64,000 nt of DNA from Rapidithrix thailandica. GTDB lineage: Bacteria; Bacteroidota; Bacteroidia; Cytophagales; Flammeovirgaceae. How positions within the stretch are numbered: position 1 is the stretch's first letter; every line of letters begins with the position of its first letter. The stretch lies in contig NZ_JBDKWZ010000002.1 in the NCBI RefSeq assembly GCF_039710355.1, positions 478,776 to 542,775 on the forward strand, in the 5' to 3' direction. The notes beneath the pieces were generated by a model that was given only the letters and a program-made list of their open reading frames with translations, was not told where the DNA came from and ran no database searches. This document shows, piece by piece, positions 1-8,944 of this stretch. The position numbers and the translations under genes are program-made.

Positions 1-97
1 ACCCATATCCTCTACCGGGAGATAATTGCAAAGATAAGCCGCTTTACATTTTTATCAATGAAAAAGCACAGGAGGGGCATAGAAAAGCGAAAATTTA

Positions 98-105
98 TAT
101 ATTTG
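98..105 (+). promoter_or_regulatory. Promoter -7 box for pyrH
   Basis: TATATTTG matches the Bacteroidota -7 consensus TAnnTTTG and sits 22 bases before the pyrH ATG. No good TTTG -33 box is seen at the usual spacing. Confidence 0.5.
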
Positions 106-127
106 CAAAACTTCAAAATTACGCTAG

Positions 128-832
128 ATGAAATATAAAAGGATACTACTAAAACTTAGTGGAGAAGCCCTGCTGGGCAAACAAAATTTTGGGATAGATG
201 CAGAGCGCCTGGAACAATATGCTACGGAGATAAAAAAAGTAGTAGACTTAGGTATTGAAGTAGCTATCGTTATCGGAGGAGGAAACATTTACCGGGGTAT
301 GGAAGCGGAAAAAACCGGAGTAGACCGGGTACAGGGCGACCATATGGGAATGTTGGCCACACTTATCAACGGAATGGCCTTACAAAGTGCTATTGAACAA
401 CACGGAGTCTACTCCCGCTTGATGAGTGCAATCAAGATGGATGAAATCTGTGAACCGTATATCCGCAGACGAGCCGTAAGGCACCTGGAAAAAGGGCGGG
501 TTATCATCTTTGGGGCAGGCACTGGCAACCCGTACTTTACCACAGACTCGGCAGCCAGTTTAAGAGCAATCGAGATTGAGGCCGATATTGTTTTAAAAGG
601 TACACGGGTAGATGGTGTCTATTCTTCCGATCCGGAAAAAGACGAAGCCGCTACCAAATACACTTCAATCACCTTTCAAGAAGTAATCCGAAAAGGACTG
701 AACGTCATGGATACCACCGCCTTTACCCTGTGTCAGGAAAACAATTTACCGATTATCGTTTTCGATATGAACACTCCGGGTAACTTGTACAGTTTGGTAA
801 AAGGAGAGGATATAGGAACACTCATTAGTTAA
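128..832 (+). CDS. pyrH: UMP kinase
   Basis: Cytoplasmic uridylate kinase that phosphorylates UMP to UDP with ATP in pyrimidine nucleotide synthesis. The 234-aa length is normal for the bacterial amino-acid-kinase-fold family. Visible motifs are KLSGEALLG at the N-terminus, the glycine-rich GGGNIYRG near residue 57, and GTGNPYFTTDSAA near residue 134, all typical of PyrH. It is followed after 26 bases by frr, the widespread pyrH-frr pair, so the two are probably co-transcribed from the box at 98-105 and end at the hairpin at 1433. Confidence 0.97.
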   Translation: MKYKRILLKLSGEALLGKQNFGIDAERLEQYATEIKKVVDLGIEVAIVIGGGNIYRGMEAEKTGVDRVQGDHMGMLATLINGMALQSAIEQHGVYSRLMSAIKMDEICEPYIRRRAVRHLEKGRVIIFGAGTGNPYFTTDSAASLRAIEIEADIVLKGTRVDGVYSSDPEKDEAATKYTSITFQEVIRKGLNVMDTTAFTLCQENNLPIIVFDMNTPGNLYSLVKGEDIGTLIS

Positions 833-858
833 CACTGAAGATTAAAAAACATATTAAC

Positions 859-1422
859 ATGGAAGAAGACATTCAATTGTTATTGGAAGAGACCAAAGAC
901 CACATGGAAAAAACCGTGCTCCACTGTGAGATCGAACTGACCAAGATCCGCGCAGGCAGAGCTATGCCTTCTATGTTGGATGAAATTCAGGTCGATTACT
1001 ACGGAGCTCCTACCCCACTTAGCCAGGTAGCTTCCATTACCACCCCTGATGCCCGCTCCCTGATGATCAAGCCTTGGGAGAAAAACATGGTGCCGGAAAT
1101 CGAAAAGGCCATCAAGAACAGTGACTTGGGCCTTAATCCGCAAAATGACGGGGAAGTCGTCAGAATCAATATTCCTCCTTTGACCGAGGAAAGAAGAAAA
1201 GACTTGGTAAAACAGGCAAAACACGAAGCCGAACACGCTCGAATCAGTCTTCGCAATGTCCGGAAAGACGCCAACGATACATTGAAAAAAATGCTGAAAG
1301 ACGGATTAGCGGAAGACCTTATGAAAAAGACCGAGGACGATGTTCAAGTCCTGACAAACCAATTTGTGAAACAGATTGATGAACATCTTGAGAAGAAGGA
1401 AAAAGATATAATGACTGTGTAA
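859..1422 (+). CDS. frr: Ribosome recycling factor
   Basis: Releases the 70S ribosome from mRNA after termination together with EF-G. At 187 aa it has family length, with the conserved segments LTKIRAGRA near residue 27 and the helical RRKDLVKQAKHEAEHARISLRNVR region near residues 113-135 (shown here only as a landmark; the key residues are the Arg-rich helix and the N-R-N turn). It forms an operon with pyrH upstream and is closed by a strong intrinsic terminator 10 bases after the stop. Confidence 0.97.
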   Translation: MEEDIQLLLEETKDHMEKTVLHCEIELTKIRAGRAMPSMLDEIQVDYYGAPTPLSQVASITTPDARSLMIKPWEKNMVPEIEKAIKNSDLGLNPQNDGEVVRINIPPLTEERRKDLVKQAKHEAEHARISLRNVRKDANDTLKKMLKDGLAEDLMKKTEDDVQVLTNQFVKQIDEHLEKKEKDIMTV

Positions 1423-1432
1423 ACAGTGATGA

Positions 1433-1459
1433 TCCGGCCGCTTGGCCGGATTTTTTTTT
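1433..1459 (+). terminator. Intrinsic terminator of pyrH-frr
   Basis: A 7-bp GC-rich stem (TCCGGCC / GGCCGGA) with a 4-base loop is followed by nine T residues. It lies just after frr. Confidence 0.93.
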
Positions 1460-1669
1460 ATCCTTTGGGGCTATTTGTAAATTTAAATAAAAACATATGC
1501 GTTTTTTTCATTGTTCTTTGAATAAAGATTGTCAAACTTTGCAGTACTTTGAAGATCAATGCACAACCCTGCTCCATAGTAGGGAAAAAACAAAGATTTT
1601 TTTAAGACAAGATCAGACAAAACCAAGATAGACCAACGATAAAAAAATATAGCCAAAAACAACCCAACG

Positions 1670-3133
1670 ATGGATTTCAAAAAACTAACTACGAAAGAAA
1701 AAGCACTCAGAATCAACCTGGACGCCAGAATTTACGGGTCCTTTGCCGAAATTGGGGCCGGACAAGACGTGGCGGCTAATTTTTTCAAGGCAGGTGGTGC
1801 TTCAGGCACCGTTGCCAAAACCATGTCTGCATACGACATGGCTTTCAGTGATGCTATTTACGGACCGGAAATCAGCGGCCGTTATGTATGCGAACCCCGC
1901 CTGCATAAAATGCTGGACAAAGAGTATAACCTCTTGGTCAAACGCCTTCAAAAACGGGCTGCGGAGTCTTGCTTTTTTGCCTTCGCCAATACCGTAGAAG
2001 CACTTAACTACCAACGCACAAACGAAGGGCGCGGCTGGATCGGTTTAAAGTTTCAACTCACCCCCGAATCCGAACCGAACGAATGTGTGATTCACTGCCG
2101 GATGAAAGACAATGAAAACCTCTTGCAACAACAAGCCTTGGGAGTGATCGGAGTGAATTTGGCATATGGTTGTTACTATTATCATAATGACCCTGAAAAA
2201 TTACTCAACTCCTTATTGGATGATCTTTCCCGGGTGCGTATCGAGGTGGATTTTTTCCGTTTGACCGGACCGGATTTCTTGGACTTGGACAACCGCCTGA
2301 TGAGTTTGAAACTCGTTACCAATGGCCTTACCGATGCAACCATGTTCGGACCTGACGGTCAGGTATTACAACCAGCGGATTGTCTGTACAAAAAAAACCC
2401 GCTTATCTTAAGAGGCCGCTTCCGTCCCATTACTCATGTCAACCTCGACATGTTTGCCTCAGGCTATGAACTCTTTAAAAAAGAAGCGGAGGTAGATGAG
2501 GACAATATCATGGTTATGTCCGAACTAAACCTGGACAACCTGATTACCCAAAAAGGAGAGATTGATGCCAAAGATTTTCTCGACCGGGTGGACATTCTCT
2601 GTTCCCTGGGGCAATATGTGTTGATATCCGGATACAAGGAATATTACAAACTGATCAGTTACCTTTCCCGCCTCACCCGCAACCGGAAAATCGGAATGAT
2701 ACTGGGGGTAAACAACCTGCAAAGTATTTTCAACGAAAAATATTACAATGAGGAGCAAGGAGGCATCTTGCAATCTTTTGGAGAAATGTTCAGCAAAAAT
2801 ATCAAGCTGTATATTTACCCTTCACTCAGAGGTAAAGGTGAAAAAAACTTGATCACCTGTGATAATATTCAACTTCCGAGCCATTTGGAGCACTTGTTCC
2901 GTTATTTGACAGACAATAACAAAATCGCAGATATCAAACAAGTGGAAGAACATAACCTGCACATCATTGCCGATGAAGTACTGAAGATGATCAAATCCGG
3001 GAAGTCGGGTTGGGAAGACCTCGTTCCGGATACGGTAGCCGATATCATTAAGGACAAGTGTTTGTTTGACTATCCTTGTGATTTGCTGGGAAGAGTGAGG
3101 AAAGACGATAAGGTCAAAACCACGGCTTCTTAA
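1670..3133 (+). CDS. Conserved Bacteroidota protein, function unknown
   Basis: A 487-aa soluble protein that I recognise as a widely conserved Bacteroidota protein without a secure function. Hallmarks are the N-terminal LTTKEKALRINLD, then SFAEIGAGQDVAANFF and GGASGTVAKTMSAYD, near residues 7-55. There is no signal peptide or membrane segment. Database names for relatives vary (some call it a nicotinate-nucleotide adenylyltransferase-like or TonB-related protein), and I do not endorse any of them. The gene is monocistronic: about 250 bases of AT-rich DNA precede it, and a bidirectional hairpin separates it from the convergent esterase gene. Confidence 0.75.
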   Translation: MDFKKLTTKEKALRINLDARIYGSFAEIGAGQDVAANFFKAGGASGTVAKTMSAYDMAFSDAIYGPEISGRYVCEPRLHKMLDKEYNLLVKRLQKRAAESCFFAFANTVEALNYQRTNEGRGWIGLKFQLTPESEPNECVIHCRMKDNENLLQQQALGVIGVNLAYGCYYYHNDPEKLLNSLLDDLSRVRIEVDFFRLTGPDFLDLDNRLMSLKLVTNGLTDATMFGPDGQVLQPADCLYKKNPLILRGRFRPITHVNLDMFASGYELFKKEAEVDEDNIMVMSELNLDNLITQKGEIDAKDFLDRVDILCSLGQYVLISGYKEYYKLISYLSRLTRNRKIGMILGVNNLQSIFNEKYYNEEQGGILQSFGEMFSKNIKLYIYPSLRGKGEKNLITCDNIQLPSHLEHLFRYLTDNNKIADIKQVEEHNLHIIADEVLKMIKSGKSGWEDLVPDTVADIIKDKCLFDYPCDLLGRVRKDDKVKTTAS

Positions 3134-3154
3134 ATTAAAAAAACTACCATAACA

Positions 3155-3191
3155 GAAAGAGGGAAAAGTGTCATGTACTTTTCCCTCTTTC
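3155..3191. terminator. Bidirectional terminator
   Basis: A perfect 15-bp inverted repeat (GAAAGAGGGAAAAGT and its complement) with a 7-base loop lies between two convergent genes. A- and T-rich arms make it usable from both sides. Confidence 0.85.
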
Positions 3192-3208
3192 TTGTTGTCA
3201 TGTTCCCT

Positions 3209-3796
3209 TTAATCCAGGGCTATTAAAATCTCTTTGGCTTTAATTCGAACGTCCTTTAAGAAAATTTCAAAATCCGTTTCCATCAGAGGATATGCCACCA
3301 TGATGCTTTCAAACTTTTCAGTGAGTTGAAACATGCCTTTGGTTCTCCGGTTGATTCCTCCTAAGGTATCACGCATGCCTTCTTTGAATTGATAATGATA
3401 CAACCAATCATCCGCTTCCATATAATGGAGCATGTGTTGCGCACTTTCAGGGGTTTGCTCATCAAACTTCCGGATTGTTCGATATAACGATGTGGTGAAT
3501 ACTTTCAAGGGCTCCGTTTGCAGCAATGCCCAATGCGTAGAAAGGTAGTGATCAAACAAAATATCCACCACAACTCCGGTCATTTTACCTGTAAGAGACC
3601 ACAAGTGTTGCTTGGCCGCCATTACTGCCTTATGGCTATCCGTAAAGCTATCCAAATAGCGATGCATCATCACCCCCTGCCCTATCCGCACGGGAAGGGA
3701 TTGGTATTGCTTCCCTTTGATATGATCGGCAATAAAATTCCCGAAAATCAACTCTTCTTCTTTTCCGGCCAGGAATGCATGGGCTAAATAATTCAT
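3209..3796 (-). CDS. AcpH-like ACP phosphodiesterase family protein
   Basis: A 195-aa protein beginning MNYLAHAFLA, the typical start of the acyl-carrier-protein phosphodiesterase (AcpH, PF04336) family, whose E. coli member removes 4'-phosphopantetheine from ACP. Family features present are NFIADHIKG near residue 20, HRYLDSFTD near residue 44 and a D-H pair in DILFDHYL. An ATG 18 bases upstream (3814) is in frame, but I prefer 3796 because the homologous N-terminus starts there and GGAAA precedes it by about 9 bases. The physiological substrate of the Bacteroidota members is not established. Confidence 0.8.
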   Translation of the reverse strand: MNYLAHAFLAGKEEELIFGNFIADHIKGKQYQSLPVRIGQGVMMHRYLDSFTDSHKAVMAAKQHLWSLTGKMTGVVVDILFDHYLSTHWALLQTEPLKVFTTSLYRTIRKFDEQTPESAQHMLHYMEADDWLYHYQFKEGMRDTLGGINRRTKGMFQLTEKFESIMVAYPLMETDFEIFLKDVRIKAKEILIALD

Positions 3797-4105
3797 AGGC
3801 AAATTTCCAATCATATTTTAATTTCAGGGCATATTTAAAATTCGTTGTGGGGGCAGCTCCTTGGATGATGAAAATTTTCACCCAGAAAGGAGAAATTTAA
3901 CCCTGCTCTCAGCCCCCTGCCTGAATACCCTAAAATTCTTTTTATAGAAGTGCTCTAAACGTATAGTTTTTGACCGAACATGGAATCAAAACCGGCCCCT
4001 CAAGGCACTTTTTGAAAAGAATAGCCAAAGCTATTGTTGAAAAAAGTAACACAGAGGAGGCCTTTTTGAAACATTTTTCAGGAAAAAGAAAAAGGTTAAG
4101 TCACT
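3797..4105. other. Intergenic, nothing identified
   Basis: About 310 bases between two minus-strand genes. No supported gene, RNA or clear promoter was seen. Confidence 0.5.
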
Positions 4106-5110
4106 TCATTGGTATAAATCTATCGATTTGGTTATTTCTTCCCGAATGTCCTTCCGGAGCTCTTCCGGAGAAACAACCTCTACATCAGAACCGAAGCTTA
4201 ATATCCACTTCTTAAGTTCAAAATTATTGACTAATTTCAAGCGAATCCGGAATTCTTCTTCCGAATCGACCATGATTTCCTGTGAAGAATGGATGGGTTG
4301 AGTTTTTAAATAATACCCTTGTCTGGGCGCAAAAGAAAGCACCACATCATTGGGGGATTCATCCAAGGCCGTAATCCCCAAACAATACATAAAGAAACTC
4401 TCCGCATCAAAGTTTACTTCTTCTTTGGAAATAATCGCTCTCTCCAAATCTTCAAACTCACTGATCCGGTCGATCCCGAATGTGCGCACCTGTTGGTACT
4501 CTTCCACATAACCGATCAAGTACCACAAATCGCTATATTCCTTAAGCAAGTAAGGGTGTACCGTATAGGCTTTGGTCTTGGAAGAGCCAAATTTTTGATA
4601 TTGAATTTTCACCACATGTTGATCGGAAACAATTTTGATCAGTTTACTCAGAATATCACTTCCTTTTACATAGGCCGATTTATCAATCTGAACAAATTCA
4701 CCGATAGGTGTCACCTGATTATTAAAAGTCCGGGTAATTTCCAAACCATCCAATACTTTATCCACCGCATCCGAAAACTCGGAAAAAATCGGCATGGCCC
4801 TGAACTCTTCCAGAAAGGTTTCTACAAACTTTAATGCCACCAAATTTTCATCTGACAAATTCACAGACAGCAGCTTGAAACTTAAGTCCGTATAATAGTA
4901 GCCTTTGTAACGTTTGGAATACTCAATGGGCGCATCAAATTCCAAGCGCATGGCACTCAAGTCCTTCTCTATGGTAGAAATAGACCGCACCCCAAACTTG
5001 TCGTGACAGGCCTCCAAAATTTCCTCTTTAGTCGGGTATTTTTTCATTTTGTTGCGCAACATCCGGTCGATCAACAAATATCGAAAAAAGGCTAATTTGC
5101 TACTTGGCAT
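4106..5110 (-). CDS. WYL-domain transcriptional regulator
   Basis: A 334-aa protein with an N-terminal winged-helix region (residues about 1-75, SISTIEKDLSAMR as recognition part) and a central WYL domain around residues 145-230, where YLIGYVEEYQQ and FGIDRISEFEDLE are typical. A WCX-like C-terminal part carries the final KKWILSFGSDVEVVSPEELR. WYL proteins usually sense a ligand such as a nucleotide or nucleic acid and regulate nearby or stress/defence genes. The target here is unknown. A CAAAAATA box (minus-strand TAnnTTTG) at 5190-5197 is a possible promoter. Confidence 0.85.
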   Translation of the reverse strand: MPSSKLAFFRYLLIDRMLRNKMKKYPTKEEILEACHDKFGVRSISTIEKDLSAMRLEFDAPIEYSKRYKGYYYTDLSFKLLSVNLSDENLVALKFVETFLEEFRAMPIFSEFSDAVDKVLDGLEITRTFNNQVTPIGEFVQIDKSAYVKGSDILSKLIKIVSDQHVVKIQYQKFGSSKTKAYTVHPYLLKEYSDLWYLIGYVEEYQQVRTFGIDRISEFEDLERAIISKEEVNFDAESFFMYCLGITALDESPNDVVLSFAPRQGYYLKTQPIHSSQEIMVDSEEEFRIRLKLVNNFELKKWILSFGSDVEVVSPEELRKDIREEITKSIDLYQ

Positions 5111-5366
5111 GATTGGTAATTGTTAAAAAGTTTATTAGCTCCGGGAGGATCAAAGTCCCCCTCTTTATGCTGGGTTCAAAGTTTCCTCTCAAAAATAGAG
5201 AGAAGAAATGCAATTGGAAAATTTATATACCCATTGATGGGAGATTCTAGGGAATAATTTGGAAAGAAAAGCAGGTTTGAAACGGTCACATAGAATGACA
5301 AATCTACTACTCAAATAAAAATTGCACCCTATTAACATTTAATAAGACTATACAAAGAACGATTTC

Positions 5367-5397
5367 TTGAGTACGGTCGAAACATTTTTTACCTTTG
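5367..5397 (+). promoter_or_regulatory. Bacteroidota promoter for a small membrane peptide
   Basis: A TTG at 5367-5369 and TACCTTTG at 5390-5397 are separated by 20 bp, close to the TTTG-N19/20-TAnnTTTG consensus. The box lies 36 bases before the ATG of the 43-aa reading frame. Confidence 0.65.
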
Positions 5398-5433
5398 GTA
5401 CGTGAAATGTGGATACAATAAACTAAAACTATC

Positions 5434-5565
5434 ATGATTACGACAATTGCCCGGTTAGTTCAAAAACTATCTGTAAAATCCCTGATACTTCTGATAAGCA
5501 GTTTGTTTATTTTAGTCAACCTGTTAAATATTATTTCCTTGCTTAAGTTAGACTTAGGATTTTAG
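5434..5565 (+). CDS. 43-aa hydrophobic peptide
   Basis: A reading frame of 43 codons starts MITTIARLVQKLSVK and continues as a hydrophobic stretch (LILLISSLFILVNLLNII) that would form one transmembrane helix with a positive N-terminal side, ending LKLDLGF. I do not recognise the family. It is supported by position rather than homology: it has its own well-formed promoter 36 bases upstream and a GC-rich terminator 27 bases downstream, in an otherwise empty 540-base interval. It could instead be a leader peptide or a chance frame in a small RNA. Confidence 0.45.
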   Translation: MITTIARLVQKLSVKSLILLISSLFILVNLLNIISLLKLDLGF

Positions 5566-5591
5566 CTTATAGATTTGTTGATACACGAGAA

Positions 5592-5623
5592 AAGGGGGGA
5601 GTTGCCAGAAGCACTCCCCCCTT
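5592..5623. terminator. Bidirectional terminator
   Basis: An 11-bp perfect stem (AAGGGGGGAGT / ACTCCCCCCTT) with a 10-base loop sits between the convergent small peptide gene and the FAD oxidoreductase gene. Confidence 0.85.
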
Positions 5624-5650
5624 CTTTACCGTTTACTTTCCCGTCATAGA

Positions 5651-8578
5651 TTATCTCAAGGCGTTATACAAAATTTCTACCGGATGCAAGGCTTTCCGCT
5701 GAGTACCATCCATGATTTGATGGCGGCAGCTGGTTCCCGGAGCCGCAATAATGACTTCTTTGGGTTGCTTGCGCACCGTAGGAAATAACACCAACTCTCC
5801 TATTTTCATGGATATTTCATAATGCTCTTTTTCATACCCAAATGACCCCGCCATTCCACAACAACCGGAACGTATCAAATGCACTTCATAATTGGCAGGC
5901 AAGCTTAAGATCTTTTTGGTAGGTGTCAACGATGAGAGTGATTTTTGATGACAATGTCCGTGCAGTTTAATCAACTGCGGTTGATCGGTAAATTGGTCGG
6001 CTGTAATATTTCCGGCATCCACTTCTTTGGCAATGAACTCATCTACCAGGAATGTATTTTGAGCCAAGTCTTTTGCTGCTTTTTTATTTCCCGGAGAAGC
6101 CAAATCCAGGTATTCGTCCCGGAAGGTAAGAATCGCCGAAGGCTCAATTCCAAGCAAAGGCGTATCTTCCTTCACCAAATCTTTCAACAATGCAATATTG
6201 CGATTTGCAATGTTCTTTGCTTCTTTGAGTAAGCCTTTAGACAAGTACGTACGTCCACTTTCTATATGTACCGGTACTTCCACTTCATATCCCAACTTTT
6301 CCAAAAGCCGGATGGTAGTAACACCGATGGAGGTATCGTTATAATCGGTAAATTCATCACAAAACAAGTACACTTTCTTTTTAAAAGTTTGTTTCCCATC
6401 AGTTTTATGATGTTTCTTATACCAATTCCGCAAGGTGTACTTTTCTAATTTTGGCAAAGTACGTTCCGGGGCAAAGCCTAAAGTATTTTTAAGGAACGAG
6501 CCAATGACAGGGTTTGAAACAGAAAAATTATACAAACCGGGAAACAGACTGCCAAGCCGGTTAAATGTACTGATGTTGGCAATCATTTTTGTGCGGAGAG
6601 GAATACCGTGCTCTTCATAGTAATGTTGTAAAAACTCGGCTTTCAACTTCGCTACATCCACATTAGAAGGACATTCGGATTTACAACCTTTACAAGAAAG
6701 ACACAAATCCATCACCTCATAAATTTCCTGATGGGCAAAAGGATTCGCTTCCCTGGAATGTGTCAAAAACTCTCTTAGTATATTGGCCCGGGCCCGGGTT
6801 GTATCCTTTTCGTTATGGGTTGCCATGTAGCTGGGACACATCGTTCCGCCTGACAGCTCCGTTTTCCGGCAATCACCGGAACCGTTACACAATTCAGCAG
6901 CCCGCAATACTCCTTGCGAATCACTCCAGTCGAATACCGTTTCATATTGTGGAGTATCCTGACCGGGGCTGTACCTCAAGCTGGTATTCATCGGAGGCGT
7001 ATCTACGATTTTCCCGGGGTTCAATAAATTACCAGGATCAAATGCCTGTTTTATTTCTTTGATCAACCGGTAGTTTTTTTCCCCTACCATAAAGCGGATA
7101 AATTCACCTCTCAACCTTCCGTCACCGTGCTCTCCACTCAGTGAACCTTTAAATTTTTTCACCAACCTCGCGATCTCTTCCGCTACCAATCGGAATAGCC
7201 GGTTACCTTCTTCGGTCTTCAAGTTAATGATGGGCCTCAAATGCAGCTCTCCCGACCCCGCATGTGCATAATGCACACAATACAGGTTGTGTTGTTTCAG
7301 CGTTTCGTTAAACTCGGCAATAAATGCCGGTAAGTCGTTGACATCTACGGCCGTATCTTCAATAACGGCCACAGGTTTGGCATCGCCAGGTATATTCGAC
7401 AGAAGCCCTAAACCTGCTTTTCTTAGAGTCCATACTTTTTTAATATCTTCCCCGCCCACTATCGGAAAATGGTACCCCAGACCGGCCGTTTTCATTTCTG
7501 CAATACAGGCTTGGGCATCTTTTAACATTTCCTCTTCGCTGTGCCGTGATATTTCCACAACCAAAATCGCCCCGGGGTCTCCTTTTACAAAAAAGCGGTT
7601 TTGCCTTTGTGCTATATTGGTTTTGGTACATTCCAATACATAGTGGTCCATCAATTCACAGGCCGATGGTTCATATTTTAAAGCGATCAAGTTTGCTCTA
7701 AGCGATTGATCCACCGTATCAAAATGTGCACATACCAAGGTTTTATAAGCCGGAGGCATAGGATTTACATGTACTTTGATCTCCGTAATGAACACCAATG
7801 TCCCCTCCGAACCGGCTATTAATTTACAAAAGTTAAAGGGCTCTTTACTTTCGGTAAACGTTTCCGCCTGCATTAACAAGTCCAATGCATAACCGGTATT
7901 TCTTCTGGGTATACTAGGTTTGGGAAAGCCCTCTCTGATCTCCTCTTGGTTGGACTTGTCCGAAAGGATGTCACGTACTTTTCTATATACCGAACCCTCC
8001 AAAGTTCCTTCCTGACATTTCGCTTCGAATTCTTCCGGATTCAAGGCTTTAAATACCGTTTCTGTGCCATCACTTAAGAAAGCTTTCACTTCCAGCAAAT
8101 GGTCGCGGGTACTGCCATAAACCACCGAATTAGACCCACAGGAATTATTGCCCACCATACCTCCCAACATCGCTCTGTTAGCGGTAGAGGTTTCCGGTCC
8201 AAAATACAAGTCATAAGGCTTTAAATAATGATTCAAATGGTCCCGGATTACCCCCGGTTGAAGCCTGACCCACTGTTCCTCTTTATTGACCTCCAATACT
8301 TGGGTGAAATATTTGGATACATCTACCACGATGCCACTACCCACTACTTGTCCGGCTAGGGAAGTACCGGCAGTCCGGGGGATCAGGGAAACCCCATGTT
8401 GGTTGGCAAAGTGAATCAGTTTTTGAATATCCGGTTTGTTTTTGGGTAGCGCTACAGCCAAGGGCATTTCCCGGTATGCCGAAGCATCGGTAGCATACAA
8501 GGTACGCATTGTTTCGTTGTAGTAAAACTCTCCGTCTAATTTTTTTGAAAGTTGAGCAAGCAGATTTTTCGAAATCAT
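5651..8578 (-). CDS. FAD-linked oxidase / Fe-S oxidoreductase fusion
   Basis: A 975-aa GlcD/YdiJ-type flavoprotein that probably oxidises a D-2-hydroxyacid such as D-lactate or D-2-hydroxyglutarate and passes electrons through Fe-S centres. An FAD-binding PCMH domain spans about residues 25-260 (PRTAGTSLAGQ, GNNSCGSNSV). It is followed by the FAD-oxidase C domain with SLSGEHGDGRLRGE near residue 495, a ferredoxin motif CLSCKGCKSECP near 622, and CCG domains with HGHCHQKSL near 871 and SGCCGMAGSFGYE near 898. The frame is open up to 8692, but the start at 8578 is chosen because a TATATTTG promoter box lies at 8605-8612, inside any longer version. The upstream codons would add an unrelated hydrophobic stretch. 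Confidence 0.92.
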   Translation of the reverse strand: MISKNLLAQLSKKLDGEFYYNETMRTLYATDASAYREMPLAVALPKNKPDIQKLIHFANQHGVSLIPRTAGTSLAGQVVGSGIVVDVSKYFTQVLEVNKEEQWVRLQPGVIRDHLNHYLKPYDLYFGPETSTANRAMLGGMVGNNSCGSNSVVYGSTRDHLLEVKAFLSDGTETVFKALNPEEFEAKCQEGTLEGSVYRKVRDILSDKSNQEEIREGFPKPSIPRRNTGYALDLLMQAETFTESKEPFNFCKLIAGSEGTLVFITEIKVHVNPMPPAYKTLVCAHFDTVDQSLRANLIALKYEPSACELMDHYVLECTKTNIAQRQNRFFVKGDPGAILVVEISRHSEEEMLKDAQACIAEMKTAGLGYHFPIVGGEDIKKVWTLRKAGLGLLSNIPGDAKPVAVIEDTAVDVNDLPAFIAEFNETLKQHNLYCVHYAHAGSGELHLRPIINLKTEEGNRLFRLVAEEIARLVKKFKGSLSGEHGDGRLRGEFIRFMVGEKNYRLIKEIKQAFDPGNLLNPGKIVDTPPMNTSLRYSPGQDTPQYETVFDWSDSQGVLRAAELCNGSGDCRKTELSGGTMCPSYMATHNEKDTTRARANILREFLTHSREANPFAHQEIYEVMDLCLSCKGCKSECPSNVDVAKLKAEFLQHYYEEHGIPLRTKMIANISTFNRLGSLFPGLYNFSVSNPVIGSFLKNTLGFAPERTLPKLEKYTLRNWYKKHHKTDGKQTFKKKVYLFCDEFTDYNDTSIGVTTIRLLEKLGYEVEVPVHIESGRTYLSKGLLKEAKNIANRNIALLKDLVKEDTPLLGIEPSAILTFRDEYLDLASPGNKKAAKDLAQNTFLVDEFIAKEVDAGNITADQFTDQPQLIKLHGHCHQKSLSSLTPTKKILSLPANYEVHLIRSGCCGMAGSFGYEKEHYEISMKIGELVLFPTVRKQPKEVIIAAPGTSCRHQIMDGTQRKALHPVEILYNALR

Positions 8579-8604
8579 GATATGAAGTGTAAGATCCAGA
8601 AACA

Positions 8605-8612
8605 CAAATATA
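8605..8612 (-). promoter_or_regulatory. Promoter -7 box for the FAD oxidoreductase
   Basis: CAAATATA on the plus strand reads TATATTTG on the minus strand (TAnnTTTG) and lies 27 bases before the ATG at 8578. Confidence 0.55.
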
Positions 8613-8944
8613 AACAAGAGCAGAGAAAATAGGATGAGGGGCGGATAGAGTTCCACAAATAAAAAATTCCCTTTTTTATCATTGATTAACACTCATTAAG
8701 CTTTCTTCTAACACCACCCCTAGCCCTTTAAGAAGAAAACCCCTATCTTGACGTCCCATACAATTCCCCTAATTATCTTCACCATCATCTTACAACTCTT
8801 TTCCCTACCGTTTACTAACTCTTTATCATCAACACATTTAATCATCCCTTCTTTAAAACCTGTTTATCTTAAACTGTGATGACCTGAAAGGGCTAATCGT
8901 TTAATGAATAAGTGGTATGGGAAGGCAACATTCAAACTTTGAAA

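Noticed and set aside
3970..4215. Small plus-strand frame in the gap before the WYL gene
   Set aside because: It overlaps the WYL 3' end and has no coding character.
8579..8692. Upstream extension of the FAD oxidoreductase with a hydrophobic segment
   Set aside because: A promoter box lies inside it and homologues begin near MISKNLL, so it is not a real membrane anchor.
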